From: Aphrocallistes beatrix
Taxonomy: Eukaryota; Porifera; Hexactinellida; Sceptrulophora; Aphrocallistidae
DNA: 64,000 nucleotides
Assembly (NCBI GenBank): GCA_963281255.1
Contig: OY725488.1
Span: forward strand, 11,815,524-11,879,523
Direction: 5' to 3'
This document shows, piece after piece, positions 11,601 through 22,387 of the stretch; the first letter of the stretch is position 1, and each line of letters begins with the position of its first letter. A model generated the notes under the pieces. The model did no database searches, was not told the DNA's origin, and saw only the letters and a program-made list of their open reading frames with translations. A program made the position numbers and the translations under genes.

Positions 11601-13984
11601 CTGCAAGACATGAGATAGCCAGGTTGTAGGTACATTCGACACATCTCCATCGAGAATCTCGAGGGGATAGCCTTGAAGCAATAGATTGGCTGCCACTATT
11701 GGTAGCTTGTCTACTTTAATTGGCAACCTTTTGTCCAAAACTTTCCTTTGTTCATCTGAAGCAGATGTATACGCTTCAAATACCTGGGACAATTCACGTA
11801 TAATATGCTCGAATCCTAAAGACGATTTGCTCAGATTCTTAGCAGATTCGTGGAATTTAGAATTTATCTCAGGTTCCTTAAGATCTGAGTAAGGCCCTGG
11901 TTCTCTGCTGGTAGCGGGATTGTTCTTCAACTTAGAGAGTTCATTATGCTCTTCGTATAAGTGGGGCAAATGTTCAGTGCAGATTTTGTCCAAAGAGAGT
12001 TGTAATTTGTTCCAAAATAGTTCTGAGTAGAAAGGTTTGATGAAACTAAAACGACAAATTTTCAAAATATCATAGAGGAAATTTATATTAGAAATGCCAT
12101 TAAGGATTTGTATCTGCTGATTTCTGTATTCATTCATATGATCACGCAGTTCGCTTCTGTACTCTTCTAGGTTACTATCGTGACACTTCTTTAAACGAAC
12201 ATTCTCCGTATGATGTAAGCTCCAATCTCCCCAAGGCTTCCCTTGAAGGGGGAAATATTCGTCTTTAATAAGACGGAGAGCATTCGGATTATTTTCAGAC
12301 GATTCAAGCAGCAAGGGTTTCATAATTAGGTCGGTTTCAAGCTCAGATTCTTTGAAATGAAGTTCGTTATAATCAATCTCCAATCCATGATTGGCACTTT
12401 CAATATGATCTGCTAGTGAAGATAATTGCTCAGCTGGATCTTGAGAATGCAGGTTGATTAGACGACATAGATTTTCGATGTCTTTCGCTCTGTTGTCCTT
12501 ACCTAATACAACAACATGCCCCGAATCTCCCCGAACATTAGGACAAGACCGAATCATGCTTCTAGCTTCAGCAGTCGCATTCGTAAATAGACAGACTATT
12601 TTTGAACCAGATTTGTCATAGAGATTTTTTAAAGATGCAGTATCGCTTTCTTTTAGATTTTCAGGGCAAAATAGTAGAAAAATTTTATTTGAAATTAGTT
12701 GAAGAAAGTTTAACTGTTTTAAATGAGAGAGTGCGTTACCTCTGAGGTTAAGAAACACAATTGGATTTGCAAATTTATCCTGTGAACCTTTCCTAGGAAG
12801 AAACCAGGACAACTCAACTGTGCCATCAAATAGCAAACGTGTCTTAATGCTGCCAGGGCTATTACGATGCATAAAACAATCATGATCCAAACCAAGGATA
12901 TCATTCAACATTTGTGACTTGGAAAACTTGTCTGAAGTCGCTTCTCCAACTCTAATAAAGCTGATTACAGGCATGGGTTCATTGAAGAGAATCGATTCTT
13001 TCGCTTTATCATCTTCAGATCCTTTCTTCCACTCGCTAGAAAGAGATTGGAAAGGGAAAGCGAGGATTTTCGGTTCGCAGGTTGAAGGGTCATTAACTAT
13101 GAGAGGTAAAGAAAGTTTACATTTCGCTAATTTTTGCAATATTTTCCGTTGGAATAGAGCGTCGGATGAGAGATAAATAAATAGAAAAACATCAATCGGG
13201 TAGACTTCTTTGCTAGTTCCAGAGCTTGACTTCTCATCCAACATATCCCAGATATCAGTGGCATCACTATCCGCGGGTGGAGACGCAACATCCTGGACAG
13301 GAATAGAAATCTTCCGGTTGGAGTAATCAACGAGAAGAATCTTTTGAAGCATAATTTGACTCAATTCTACCCATTTAGGATTATTATTAGCTTCTATATC
13401 TTGCTTTCTGAGGCTAATCCCAGATAAATAGTGAGATTGTCCAAGAGGCTTTTGATTCAAAATGTTTGTCATGTCCGAAAGCAATCCACACAACTCAATA
13501 TAACCTAAACGAAGAGAAAAGTAACGTTCCTTCGAATAGCTAAGGAGTAATGACAAAAATATTCTAACCAACCTTCAGCATCTTTGGAACAACTCTTCGA
13601 GTAAGGTGATGAAAAATGCTGGAAGTTAAACGCTCCATTAGACTCAACAGCCTCGGAATGGGAAATAGTTGGCGTCTCTTCACTCAATACAGATTCTAAA
13701 TCTGCTTCTGATTGCTCATTGCTCGAATTATCGTCTACTTGATACTGTAAAAAGTCCGCTTCCATATCAATTTCGACTCCTTGATCAGCTTCCAGTTCTC
13801 CACTTGGCATTGAATCACTAATTTGTGAACTCGAAATATCGTATTTTACGTCGAGACTCTAGAAAGGATGCCAAAAACATCATTTCAAAGTTTAGATTAA
13901 CTAAGGAGGAAAATTACTTACATCAAATTGTTGCTCGAAATCCGCATCGATTTCTGTTTCATCCGAGTAACTCGCTGTCGCCAT
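8650..13984 (-). CDS. VLIG/GVIN-like very large GTPase
   Basis: A protein of about 1,700 residues related to interferon-inducible very large GTPases (GVIN/VLIG, URGCP). Exon 1 is 13922-13984 (ATG at 13984, 21 codons, acidic). A 63-nt intron with GTAAGT donor and TTTCTAG acceptor (13859-13921) follows, then an acidic lead, then the main frame ending at 9345. The G domain starts about 675 residues into the main frame: P-loop GVQSSGKST, switch DTEGLRAPELD, and the VLIG block GENPTDMEDILQITVNAF. The last part (8650-9340) has the family's Cys/His-rich tail, CPFCREPC followed by LHRVDAV. The frame shifts twice, near 13505-13570 and near 9340-9350, each fitting a one-base change. A micro-intron is possible at the first. 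Known relatives are cytosolic; function here is inferred. Confidence 0.8.
13859..13921 (-). other. 63-nt spliceosomal intron of the GTPase gene
   Basis: The minus strand reads ...caatttgat|gtaagt...ctttctag|agtctcgac. Both neighbours are in phase 0 and join in frame (QQFD then SLDVKY). It is the shortest clearly supported intron in the window and marks the genome as one with compact introns. Confidence 0.75.
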
Positions 13985-14250
13985 CAAAACACAAAGAATT
14001 TTGCTAATCTGGCTAAAGAGAAACAATCAAAATTCGTTAGAGAAATCCTTAAAAATCAAAAAATTAATACCATGAGTCATTTCGTATAATAAAGCATTAA
14101 TAATAATTACTACTACCTGAAATGATTTTCAAGTCGCATGAAAAATAGACTTTCAAAAGGTGTTCTAATAGTTTGTAGTACAGTCGAAACCGTTTTTTTC
14201 TCACTCCGGCTTATCTTTACTTATCGTTTTTTTCTTACTATTTCAGAATA

Positions 14251-15475
14251 TTAATTAATCAAATCTATATTATTAAAACACGCAATATATTCCCCCTTCA
14301 ACTTTCTGCAGCGTTCCCATCTTTCCGGAGCACTAATTTCCGGGACGGGACGGGTTAAGATTCTTAACCCGTCCCGTCACGGAAATTTGACATCTTGATT
14401 CGTCTCGTCCCGGAAATTAGGTATCTAGATTTTCCGGGACGGTCCCGTCCCGTACCGGAAATTATGCATGCCCTCTTTCCTGAAGCTTACCTATACCCGT
14501 AGCATAGAAATCGGGAGGGGTCCCTTTTACCCACTGATTTATCTCACGCTCCAGGTCCTTAAATGCACTAAATCTCTTCCCGCGAAGCGGTCTCTTCATC
14601 TCCCCAAACAACCAGTAGTCGCTCAGGGCTAGGTCTGGACTGTAGGGTAGGTGGGGAACAAATTCAAACCCCAAGCGATGAATGGTCTCCTTCGTTTGCT
14701 TGCTGACATGCGGTCTCGCATTATCATGTTGGAGTAACACTCCACGGCTAAGTTTCCCACGTCTCTTTCTCTTGATTGCCTCTCTTAAATTTTCAAGTTG
14801 GATATAATAATCACTGTTTATAGTGGTCTTCCCAGAGAGCCAGTCAATGGAAAGTATCTCCTGCATATCCCAGAATAGTGTAGCCATCCGCTTACCGGCG
14901 GACGGCGCACTCTTCGGTTTGATAGGGACTGGTTCATGCTTCCGCTTCCATTGACTGCTTTGAAATTTAGTCTCCGGTTCGTAATAATGAAACCACGTTT
15001 CATTCCCTGTCACAATGCGATCGAGGAAGTTTTCCTCACCCTTCCAGGCTGCAAGGAGTTCGCGACTTTCACCCCTTCTCGTTTGCTTTATTCAGATAGG
15101 AGCTTTGGCAATCGCGAAACAACTCGACTCATCTCCAAATTCTCGAATAATTCTATGAATCGTTGTTTTTGGAATGCCCACCCTCTCTTCTAACTCCCTG
15201 ATAGTAACACGCCTGTCTTCATCCATTATCCTCTCAATTAGTTCAACGTTACCTTTGAGCCTGGAGCTTTTCGGACGTCCTGTTCGGACAGAGTCTCCGA
15301 AGGTATCCCACCCATCCTCAAACCTTTCAACCCATCTGTATACAGTGCTTCTGCTAGGGCACTCACCCCCATACACGATCTGCATCTCTTCTAGGATCTC
15401 TCTGCGCGAATATCCGCGTTCTAATAAAAACCAAATATTATTACTACTACGCATACTTTCTCTAGAATGTTCCAT
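14251..15475 (-). pseudogene. Mariner transposase, inactive
   Basis: The N-terminal part (15092-15475) has the paired helix-turn-helix of mariner transposases, with RTGRP linker. The catalytic part is 14462-15013, and the C-terminal end (WERCRKLKGEYIACF..., stop at 14251) lies beyond an inserted mini-element. The D,D34D triad is defective: the first Asp is Asn (VTGNETW in place of TGDETW), while LLQHDNARPH and SPDLALSDYW are intact. The two main frames are also out of register near 15013-15092. The right mariner end, with ttggggcaacccttg followed by TA, is at 15644; the left end is not recognisable. Confidence 0.9.
14328..14473. mobile_element. hAT-like mini-element, family C, inside the mariner
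   Basis: Member of the GGGCATGCCTAATTTCCGGG family. The right end ggaaattatgcatgccc is good and the left is degenerate. The flanks tctttccg (14320-14327) and tctttcct (14474-14481) are an 8-bp duplication with one mismatch. Removing the element brings transposase residues KLQER and WERCRK together, so this insertion postdates the mariner. Confidence 0.8.
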
Positions 15476-15773
15476 TAGGTCAAATAAAGATAGAAATTCA
15501 ATTATGCACTTAGAACAGTTCTACTGTAGTCAATCTAAAGTGTAATTGAAGAAGCTTCAAATTAATTAACATACTATAAGCCTACTCGACTGGTATGATG
15601 AAAGTGATAATTCAAAACGGCCAAGACTTTTGGGGCAACCCTTGTACTATCGTTTTTCTTACTGTTTGAACCTATAAAGAAATAGAAATAAAAAACCGGT
15701 TTCGACTGTACCATATTACAAGCCACGACAAAGCTACGTACTACCGAGGCGTCATTTGTAAAACTATATAGTA

Positions 15774-16229
15774 TAAGCGCGCTTCACTTGCTTGCGCTGT
15801 GCGGCTGGGGTCACATTGATTAATTATAAGGAAAATAACATCTCTAAATACTTCTGTCCTACGGTTATAATCGATATCGCACGAAAATCACCAAATTTAT
15901 CACTTTTTAAAATTTTGATGAGTAATGATGACGTCATAACAAAGTGATGAATCATCATTTTTTTGGTGATAGTTGCATCATATGTGAGATATGTTAGTAT
16001 ATAGATTCTATTAAAATTTCAGCCTTCCATCTCCTATAATGGCTGAGTTATGCTCGAATAACTGTATTGCTTAACTGTTAAAAATGTGACAATAACGTCA
16101 TAATTCGATGATGAGCTGACATTTTGCTCTGAGTTCAGAACTTAGTGGAGCCATAGCCAAAAGACTCCCACATGTCAAAAATCAGCTTTCTGTGCCTAGC
16201 AGTTTCTTCAATCAATTCGTTACAGATCG
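15774..16229 (-). mobile_element. Helitron family A copy, 5'-truncated
   Basis: The 3' end aagcgcgcttcacttgcttg is at 15774, followed by the family body to caatcaattcgttacagat at 16229. The TC end is missing. It lacks the hairpin insert present in other copies. Confidence 0.8.
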
Positions 16230-16383
16230 TTTTGCACTATTAATCTGTCGGTCGATATTGATTTTATTTGATTGACTTTCCTAATAGTCCACTTTAAATT
16301 GATACTCTCTAATTATCCATATGGAAACCTTATAAAAACGCTTTGATGTAAAAAACGAAACTTATATTCCCAATAGCTCTATA

Positions 16384-16423
16384 CCGTATTTCCCTGAATA
16401 AGCGCTTATTCGAAGCAATACGG
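16384..16423. mobile_element. 40-bp palindromic element with TA duplication
   Basis: ccgtatt...aatacgg, nearly a perfect palindrome centred on gaataagcgcttattc, flanked by TA on both sides (16382-16383, 16424-16425). The orphan paralogous upstream copy near 21150-21195 lacks it, so it is a true insertion and not a host hairpin. Confidence 0.75.
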
Positions 16424-16529
16424 TAATTCTAGAATTACTGAAGGGATTAGACATAGCTCAAACATTCGAGACTCCTCAATTAGACGGGTAAGATTCAGAA
16501 TATAATATTTTCCACATTTTCACTCAATT

Positions 16530-18380
16530 ATGGATACACTACCTTAATCTGATAATGATCAACTTTATCTCTCTCACTTGAATTCTAATTCACATTTTTG
16601 TCTAGTTAGATCATGAACGATAACTTTCAGTGCATTATTGATACTGTACTGAGCTGATCAATTAGTTTAATGTAGACGTGTATAATAAATTATTTATAAA
16701 GATTAGTGAGCGAAATCTGATTTGTGTACAACAGTTTAAAATATGCTTTACTTACCTGATAAATATAAATGAACAAATGAACTGTTAAAATAAGAACTAA
16801 CTAATTTTTTAAATATATGCAATAAAGAATGAACAAATTTACCATTAGTGAAATGGACTTGCTCGATAGTAAACATGAGAAAGAAGTTGAAAAATATGTA
16901 ACTGCCCATCCAGTTGTTAAGGGCAAGAAGTTAAGGTTAGGAGGTAAGAAAGTTTGCATTAGTTTGAGTATCATTAGTATCATATTCATATGGATAGTCT
17001 TGCTTATCCCAATCACTGTGATCATTATTAGCGTTGCAGACAATAATCAAAGTGCTTTTTCAACTGTGAATAACACTATTTTCAATCTCCTCCCTCCCAT
17101 TAATGTCACTTCCAACTACTCTAACTTTACAATAGAGCGTGTAGAGTGTGTGGATAACTTTGTTTATGTGCCTGGAGATGAAATATGCTATCCGGAATGT
17201 GATTGGAATCCTTCGAGAGATGATAGCGTGAGAATTGTCCATTTGATTTTGAAAATTTTGAGTATTTTCAGTATTGTGCTGTGTACAGCTACACTGATAG
17301 CCTGGTTACTGTTAAGCTGCATTGATTGGAAGAAATTTCGATTCCGTTACGATTTCCAACTTCCTCGTACTTCTCTGTTCATGGTAGTGATGTGTAGTTT
17401 GTTCCTCGTAGTCCTCAACGCGTCTATTGACCTAATGCCTCGAGATTTCTTTTTCTGTCAATTCACTGAAAATGGACAATCCTACTCACTTCCTCACTTG
17501 TTCTACTCAATCAGTAACATTTCTTACAACAAAATAGTTTTGAATGTGATTGGTGCGCTCTACCATTATCTATTCCTAGTGACTATAGGTTGGGTTATAT
17601 TGTCACTAATCGACGTCAATATCCTTCTATTCTTTCCTTTTTGGAGAGGAAGTTTCAGGAAAAAACTTTTAATTTTCTTGATTCAGTGCCTAGTTTGTTT
17701 TGGGATCAATTTAATCCCTGTGCTTATTCTGATTTCTGTGGATCCGCAATCACCTTACGTAGCTTCCTCTTTTTTAATTTCTTTCAGTACTCTGAATATT
17801 TGGACGTATTTATTCCTCATCAATATGCCACTTTTCCTCGCACCTGGAATGTTGATTTCATTGACGATAGTGATTGTCACGAAATTACGGATAACATCTA
17901 TAGAATCCCAGAAGCAGACAGGCCACAAGATTAAACTGACAGATCTCGAGAAGAAATTGATTGTATATGCCATTGTTTTGATGGCTTTATTGCTTTTCCA
18001 AGCAATCAATACTATTGTTTTGACAACATTTCCTCCTGAATACTTCCAGTTTATAACCAAGTTCATCCTCTGCATGACTGTCAACAGTCCCATACTGACT
18101 CTACCTTCTAACCTCACTGGCAGCAATGCTACCTTGAATGACACAGTGCCTGTGTACAGAGAAAACCCTTATGGAGATGTGGATGCTTGTAGAATGTTGG
18201 AGTCAGAAGCTAGCGTACTTCTTCCTAAATTCAGTTTCATTCTTTTTGCTTTATTATCTCGCTTAATTTGGTTGCCTATTTTTTTTGTTCTCGTTCCACA
18301 AATTACTTTGAAGCAGTTGAAAACGTGGTACAAAAGTGTAAAGGATTCTATTCTCAAAATGCACGTCCCTTAACAATGTA
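16530..18380 (+). repeat. Receptor gene duplication, unit 1
   Basis: From gatacactaccttaatctga, the upstream region and gene match unit 2 at 18998-20830 closely, including about 290 bp before the start codon. The two were tandemly duplicated with shared regulatory sequence. Confidence 0.85.
16829..18373 (+). CDS. Frizzled-like multipass receptor-type protein, copy 1
   Basis: 514 residues starting at an ATG conserved with copy 2. An N-terminal cytoplasmic stretch of about 42 residues is followed by a hydrophobic segment (43-67). Next comes a short ectodomain with several N-glycosylation sequons (NNT, NVT, NYS, NFT) and spaced cysteines (VECVDN, CYPECDW), then about seven more membrane segments starting near 134. 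The stretch CYPECDWNPSRDDSVRI before the first of the seven, and WKKFRFRYDFQLPRTSLFMVV after it, resemble the hinge and first loop of class F receptors. There is no cysteine-rich Wnt-binding domain and there is one extra N-terminal anchor. Receptor function is inferred; a divergent adhesion-type receptor is an alternative. Confidence 0.7.
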   Translation: MNKFTISEMDLLDSKHEKEVEKYVTAHPVVKGKKLRLGGKKVCISLSIISIIFIWIVLLIPITVIIISVADNNQSAFSTVNNTIFNLLPPINVTSNYSNFTIERVECVDNFVYVPGDEICYPECDWNPSRDDSVRIVHLILKILSIFSIVLCTATLIAWLLLSCIDWKKFRFRYDFQLPRTSLFMVVMCSLFLVVLNASIDLMPRDFFFCQFTENGQSYSLPHLFYSISNISYNKIVLNVIGALYHYLFLVTIGWVILSLIDVNILLFFPFWRGSFRKKLLIFLIQCLVCFGINLIPVLILISVDPQSPYVASSFLISFSTLNIWTYLFLINMPLFLAPGMLISLTIVIVTKLRITSIESQKQTGHKIKLTDLEKKLIVYAIVLMALLLFQAINTIVLTTFPPEYFQFITKFILCMTVNSPILTLPSNLTGSNATLNDTVPVYRENPYGDVDACRMLESEASVLLPKFSFILFALLSRLIWLPIFFVLVPQITLKQLKTWYKSVKDSILKMHVP

Positions 18381-18652
18381 TAGTTCTTTATTCCGTGTTT
18401 ATTTGTCTGTATATACTCGTTAAAGATTTGAAATAGGCTGATTTCATTTAATTATGTCTATTTTGCTTGTATATATAATTTTGTTGGATATTCTAGTCAA
18501 ATTGTTGCACCTGGGATTTTCTATTTATAGTAAAGGCCTCAAATTTTTATTGCTTCTCTGCCCAATATGATTTTGACCGGAAATGACGCGACGCATTCCA
18601 GGGGCAACCTGGGTTGAAAGTTTGGTTTTGCTTTTTAGTTCCGTTCCTATTA

Positions 18653-18953
18653 CAGTACACCCTCGCTAATCCGAACACATGATTCTTACAATCCGGACAC
18701 CCAAATATATTCTTATTCGTCTCTATGCTTTGAATTAACGTTTATAATCTGATATCAATCAAGATGATTGAGAAACTTCGTTAAAAAGCAATTATGACAA
18801 AATAATTTAAATAAATTTTCTAATAATACACATTTATTATAGTTAATACCCCATTGAATTAGTGTTATTTCACTAATCGGAACAAATTCACTAATCCGAA
18901 CGATTTTTTTGAGAAATTGGCACACAGCTGTTCGGATTAGCGAGGGTGTACTG
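18653..18953. mobile_element. Pogo-like MITE, perfect 24-bp ends
   Basis: A 301-bp element with perfect terminal inverted repeats beginning CAGTACACCCTCGCTAATCC, 24 bp each, flanked by TA at 18651-18652 and 18954-18955. It lies between the two receptor genes. The perfect ends suggest a young insertion. Confidence 0.9.
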
Positions 18954-18997
18954 TATAGGAGAAATTGCTTCAAATCTGACCATATTCCTTATAATTA

Positions 18998-20830
18998 TAG
19001 ATACACTACCTTATTCTGGTAATGATCAACTTTATCTCTCACTTGAATTCTAATTCACATTTTTGTCTAGTTAGATCATGAACGATAACTTTCAGTGCAT
19101 TATTGATACTGTACTGAGATGATCAATTAGTTTAATGTAGACGTGATTAGTGAATTATTTATAAAGATTAGTGAGCGAAATCTGATTTGTGTACAACAAT
19201 TTAAAATATGCTTTACATGCTTGGTAAATATAAATGAACAAATGAATTGTTAATAATGAGAACGGAATTTTTCAAAAAATATTTGCAATAGAGAATGAAC
19301 AAATTTACCATTAGTGAAATGGACTTGCTCGATAGTAAACATGAGAAAGAAGTTGAAAAACATGTAACTGCTCATCCAGTTGTTAAGGGCAAGAAGTTAA
19401 GGTTAGGAGATAAGAAAGTTTGCATTAGTTTGAGTATCATTAGTATCATATTCATATGGATAGTCTTGCTTGTTCCAATCACTGTGATCACCATATACGT
19501 TGTAGACAATAATCAAAGTGCTTTTTCAAATGTGACTAACACTATATTCAATCTCCTCCCTCCCATTAATGTCACTTCCAACTACTCTAACTTTACAATT
19601 GAGCGTGTAGAGTGTGTGGATAACTTTGTTTATGTGCCTGGTGATGAAATGTGCTATCCGGAATGTGATTGGAATCCTGCAGGAGATGACAGTGTCAGAA
19701 TTGTCCGATTAGTTTTAAATATTTTGAGCGTTTTTGGTATTGTGCTGTGTACAACTACACTGATAGCCTGGTTACTGTTAAGCTGCATTGATTGGAAGAA
19801 ATTTCGATTCCATTACGATTTCCAACTTCCTCGTACTTCTCTGTTCATGGTAGTGATGAGCAGTTTGTTTCTCGTAGTTATTAACGCTTCTATTGATCTC
19901 ACGTCTCGAGATTTCTTTTTCTGTCAATTCACTGTAGAAGGACAATCCTATTTACTTCCTCACATGCTCTATACTATCAGTAATGTTCCTTATTTCCGAC
20001 TAGTTACACACATCGTTGGTTCACTAAACTATTACCTATTTTTAGTGACCATATCTTGGATTATATTTTCATTAATAAACATTCTTGTCATTGTTTTCTT
20101 TCCTCAATTGAGAGAAAGTTTTAGAAAGAGAATTTTTGTTTTCTCTTCTCAATGTCTAGTTTGCTTTGGATTCACTTTAATCCTTGTGGTTATAGTGATA
20201 GCTATAAATCCAGAGTCTCCATTCGTAGGGGTGGATTTCTCTTCTTTCTTTACCACTCGAAACATTTGGGCTTTTTTAATTTTTTTTACAATCCCCTACT
20301 TCTTAACCCCTTCACTCGTAATCTCACTGGTAATAATCATTGTAGCGAAACTGCGTGTTACTTCTCTTCAATCCAAAGAAATCACAGGACACACAATCAA
20401 ATTGACAGACCTGGAGAAGAGATTAATCATATATATTAGCATTTTGATATTATTAGTGTTTTTTCAAGGAATTGATTTTATTCTCCTAATAGTCCTTTCT
20501 CCTGAATACTTCCAGTTTGTAACCAAGTTCATCCTCTGCATGACTGTGAACAGTCCCATACTGATTCTACCTTCTAACTTTACTGGCAGCCTTGCTACCT
20601 TGAATGACACAGTACTTGTGTACAGAGAGAACCCTTATGGAGATGTGGATGCTTGTAGGATGTTGGAGTCAGAAGCTAACAACCGTTTTCCCAATTATAT
20701 TCCACTATCATTTACTGTGCTTTATCGCTTGACCTGGATTCCCATATTTTTCGTCCTCATTCCACATATCACACCGAAACTGTTGAAGAAATTAATTGCG
20801 AATGTGAAAGAGAGATATTCTTCCTGAACT
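18998..20830 (+). repeat. Receptor gene duplication, unit 2
   Basis: Counterpart of 16530-18380. The first half of the coding region and the C-terminal ectodomain are nearly identical to unit 1, while the middle transmembrane block is clearly more diverged. Confidence 0.85.
19295..20827 (+). CDS. Frizzled-like multipass receptor-type protein, copy 2
   Basis: 510 residues, same architecture as copy 1 with the same start context. The N-terminal 200 residues and the segment from ECFQF-type PEYFQFVTKFILCM to VDACRMLESEA are almost unchanged. Residues about 225-390 (several membrane segments and loops) differ markedly, and the tail ends in VKERYSS in place of DSILKMHVP. Such mosaic divergence fits gene conversion of the ends or selection on the central membrane block. 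A (TTA)n tract follows the stop. Confidence 0.7.
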   Translation: MNKFTISEMDLLDSKHEKEVEKHVTAHPVVKGKKLRLGDKKVCISLSIISIIFIWIVLLVPITVITIYVVDNNQSAFSNVTNTIFNLLPPINVTSNYSNFTIERVECVDNFVYVPGDEMCYPECDWNPAGDDSVRIVRLVLNILSVFGIVLCTTTLIAWLLLSCIDWKKFRFHYDFQLPRTSLFMVVMSSLFLVVINASIDLTSRDFFFCQFTVEGQSYLLPHMLYTISNVPYFRLVTHIVGSLNYYLFLVTISWIIFSLINILVIVFFPQLRESFRKRIFVFSSQCLVCFGFTLILVVIVIAINPESPFVGVDFSSFFTTRNIWAFLIFFTIPYFLTPSLVISLVIIIVAKLRVTSLQSKEITGHTIKLTDLEKRLIIYISILILLVFFQGIDFILLIVLSPEYFQFVTKFILCMTVNSPILILPSNFTGSLATLNDTVLVYRENPYGDVDACRMLESEANNRFPNYIPLSFTVLYRLTWIPIFFVLIPHITPKLLKKLIANVKERYSS

Positions 20831-21129
20831 CTCAGAACTCTTGCCTTGTCTCTGCATTATTATTATTATTATTTTGTAAAATGCTATCTAATCATAACTG
20901 AATTTGTACTTAGATTTAATTTTGTGTTTCAATTCTGAATATTTGTGGTGTATTTTGGGAAATAATATCTTGAATTAATCCAATCCAAATATGGGCTACG
21001 TCAATGGGGATGCAAATTGATATCTACGTATATCGTCTCGCTATGCAAAATTTACTATATCTAGAAGTTTTTACACAATCTTTATGATAATATTTCTCTA
21101 TACTAATTTACACGTTCGAAATAAGTATA

Positions 21130-21350
21130 AGAATATGTTAATGCTGCTGAAATCTATACTCCCAATAAATCGATCCTAGATTTACTAATGAGATGAGACA
21201 TAGCTCAAACATCAGAAACTTCTCAATTAGATTGCTAAAATGTAAATTATTTCCATCATTTCATTCAAATATGGAGATACACAATCATATTCTGGTTGTA
21301 ATTAAATTTTCAGGTTTCTCACTTGAACCCTAATCCATATTACCTAGACA
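21130..21350 (+). repeat. Orphan third copy of the receptor upstream region
   Basis: The run from actcccaata through gacatagctcaaacat to the cctagacaaa stretch matches 16363-16610, upstream of receptor copy 1. It is followed not by a gene but by A+T-rich sequence and then the Helitron at 21446. Either a third receptor copy was lost or only the upstream part was duplicated. Confidence 0.7.
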
Positions 21351-21784
21351 AAAAAAATCAACATTTATTATTCCTAATTGATTATTAATTAATTATTTTT
21401 ACTGAACGAATCACTTACATAATGTGATGTAGAAATATATTGTAACAAGCGCGCTTCGCTTGCTTGCGCTGCGCGGCTTGCAGACACTGCGTGTCCGCAG
21501 ATTTATTAGGCCGCTTGGGGATATTAGAGAAACAATTCGTCGCTTTCTTGTTTTATACTAAGTACGCTGGATTGTTATTTATCTACGGTTACATTAATGA
21601 AATCAAAACTGTAGCAGAAATTTTGTTTCGTGATAAATAGAATTTACTTCCTATTAAGTCAACTAATCCTGAATGTAAGCTCAATTTGAACGCACAAAGT
21701 TCACCATACTAACGAATAGTACACAACACAATTAAACCAATGGAATAATCAGTGCAGGATACTAAAGTCAGTAGAATTGTCGAG

Positions 21785-22387
21785 CTAACTATTATAGAAT
21801 GGATCAAAGTGTTCCATGCCTATCTGATGGTGAATCCGGTGAAATAAAACACCTAATTTACGACCATCATAAATAGGGTCACACTCTAAAGGAACTTCCA
21901 GCTGTTCATGAATATAAACTGGCTGGATATTCCAATAGTGAGGATCTATGTCAGTAGCATTAATTGACAATACATTTATCCGAGCCAAAGCCCCTATCAT
22001 ATTCAATTCAGTGTTAGTACCCCACTCATTGAGAACAGATACGCGATCCATATGCTCAATCAGTTCCTGTTCACTGAAAATGCCTGATCTACGCATAACG
22101 TTATAGAAATGCGCTGGAGTGCTCTTAAATTTGGAGATCAGACTGTGTTTGAGAACACGATAAGAGCTCTCACTACCAAAAATGACATGAGACAGAGTCC
22201 GATAGAGACAGTTACCGTCGCCATACACTGGACACAAATAAATTTGAGGACCAAATTTATTGCGCAGTCTAGCTTTAAGTGACTGATAGTAGTGCAAAAT
22301 AGGGCCTCGCGACATTATATCTTCTCTATTCGGTAAAATCGCTTCATTCTCCAACCCGATTGATAGGGCCAGCTGATTATATCGCAT
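21785..22387 (-). pseudogene. Helitron OTU-protease segment
   Basis: About 200 residues with the OTU cysteine-protease signature GDGNCLYRTLSH (Cys nucleophile) and a C-terminal His in MEHFDPFY. OTU domains are a known cargo or fused domain of some animal Helitrons. It is out of frame with the helicase part, overlapping it at 22315-22387, which fits a one-base change in what was one long protein. Confidence 0.85.

Larger units (their letters stand above)
14181..15708. mobile_element. Pogo-like ends enclosing a mariner
   Basis: Outer inverted repeats CAGTCGAAACCG lie at 14181 and, complemented, end at 15708, each flanked by TA. Inside is a mariner remnant in reverse. The stretch tatcgttttt-cttact occurs in direct orientation on both sides of the mariner (about 14222 and 15648), so it may be part of the host element duplicated or split by the insertion. 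Confidence 0.65.

Noticed and set aside
15174-15545. 123-codon plus-strand frame
   Set aside because: Lies antisense to the mariner transposase N-terminus and has no recognisable motif.
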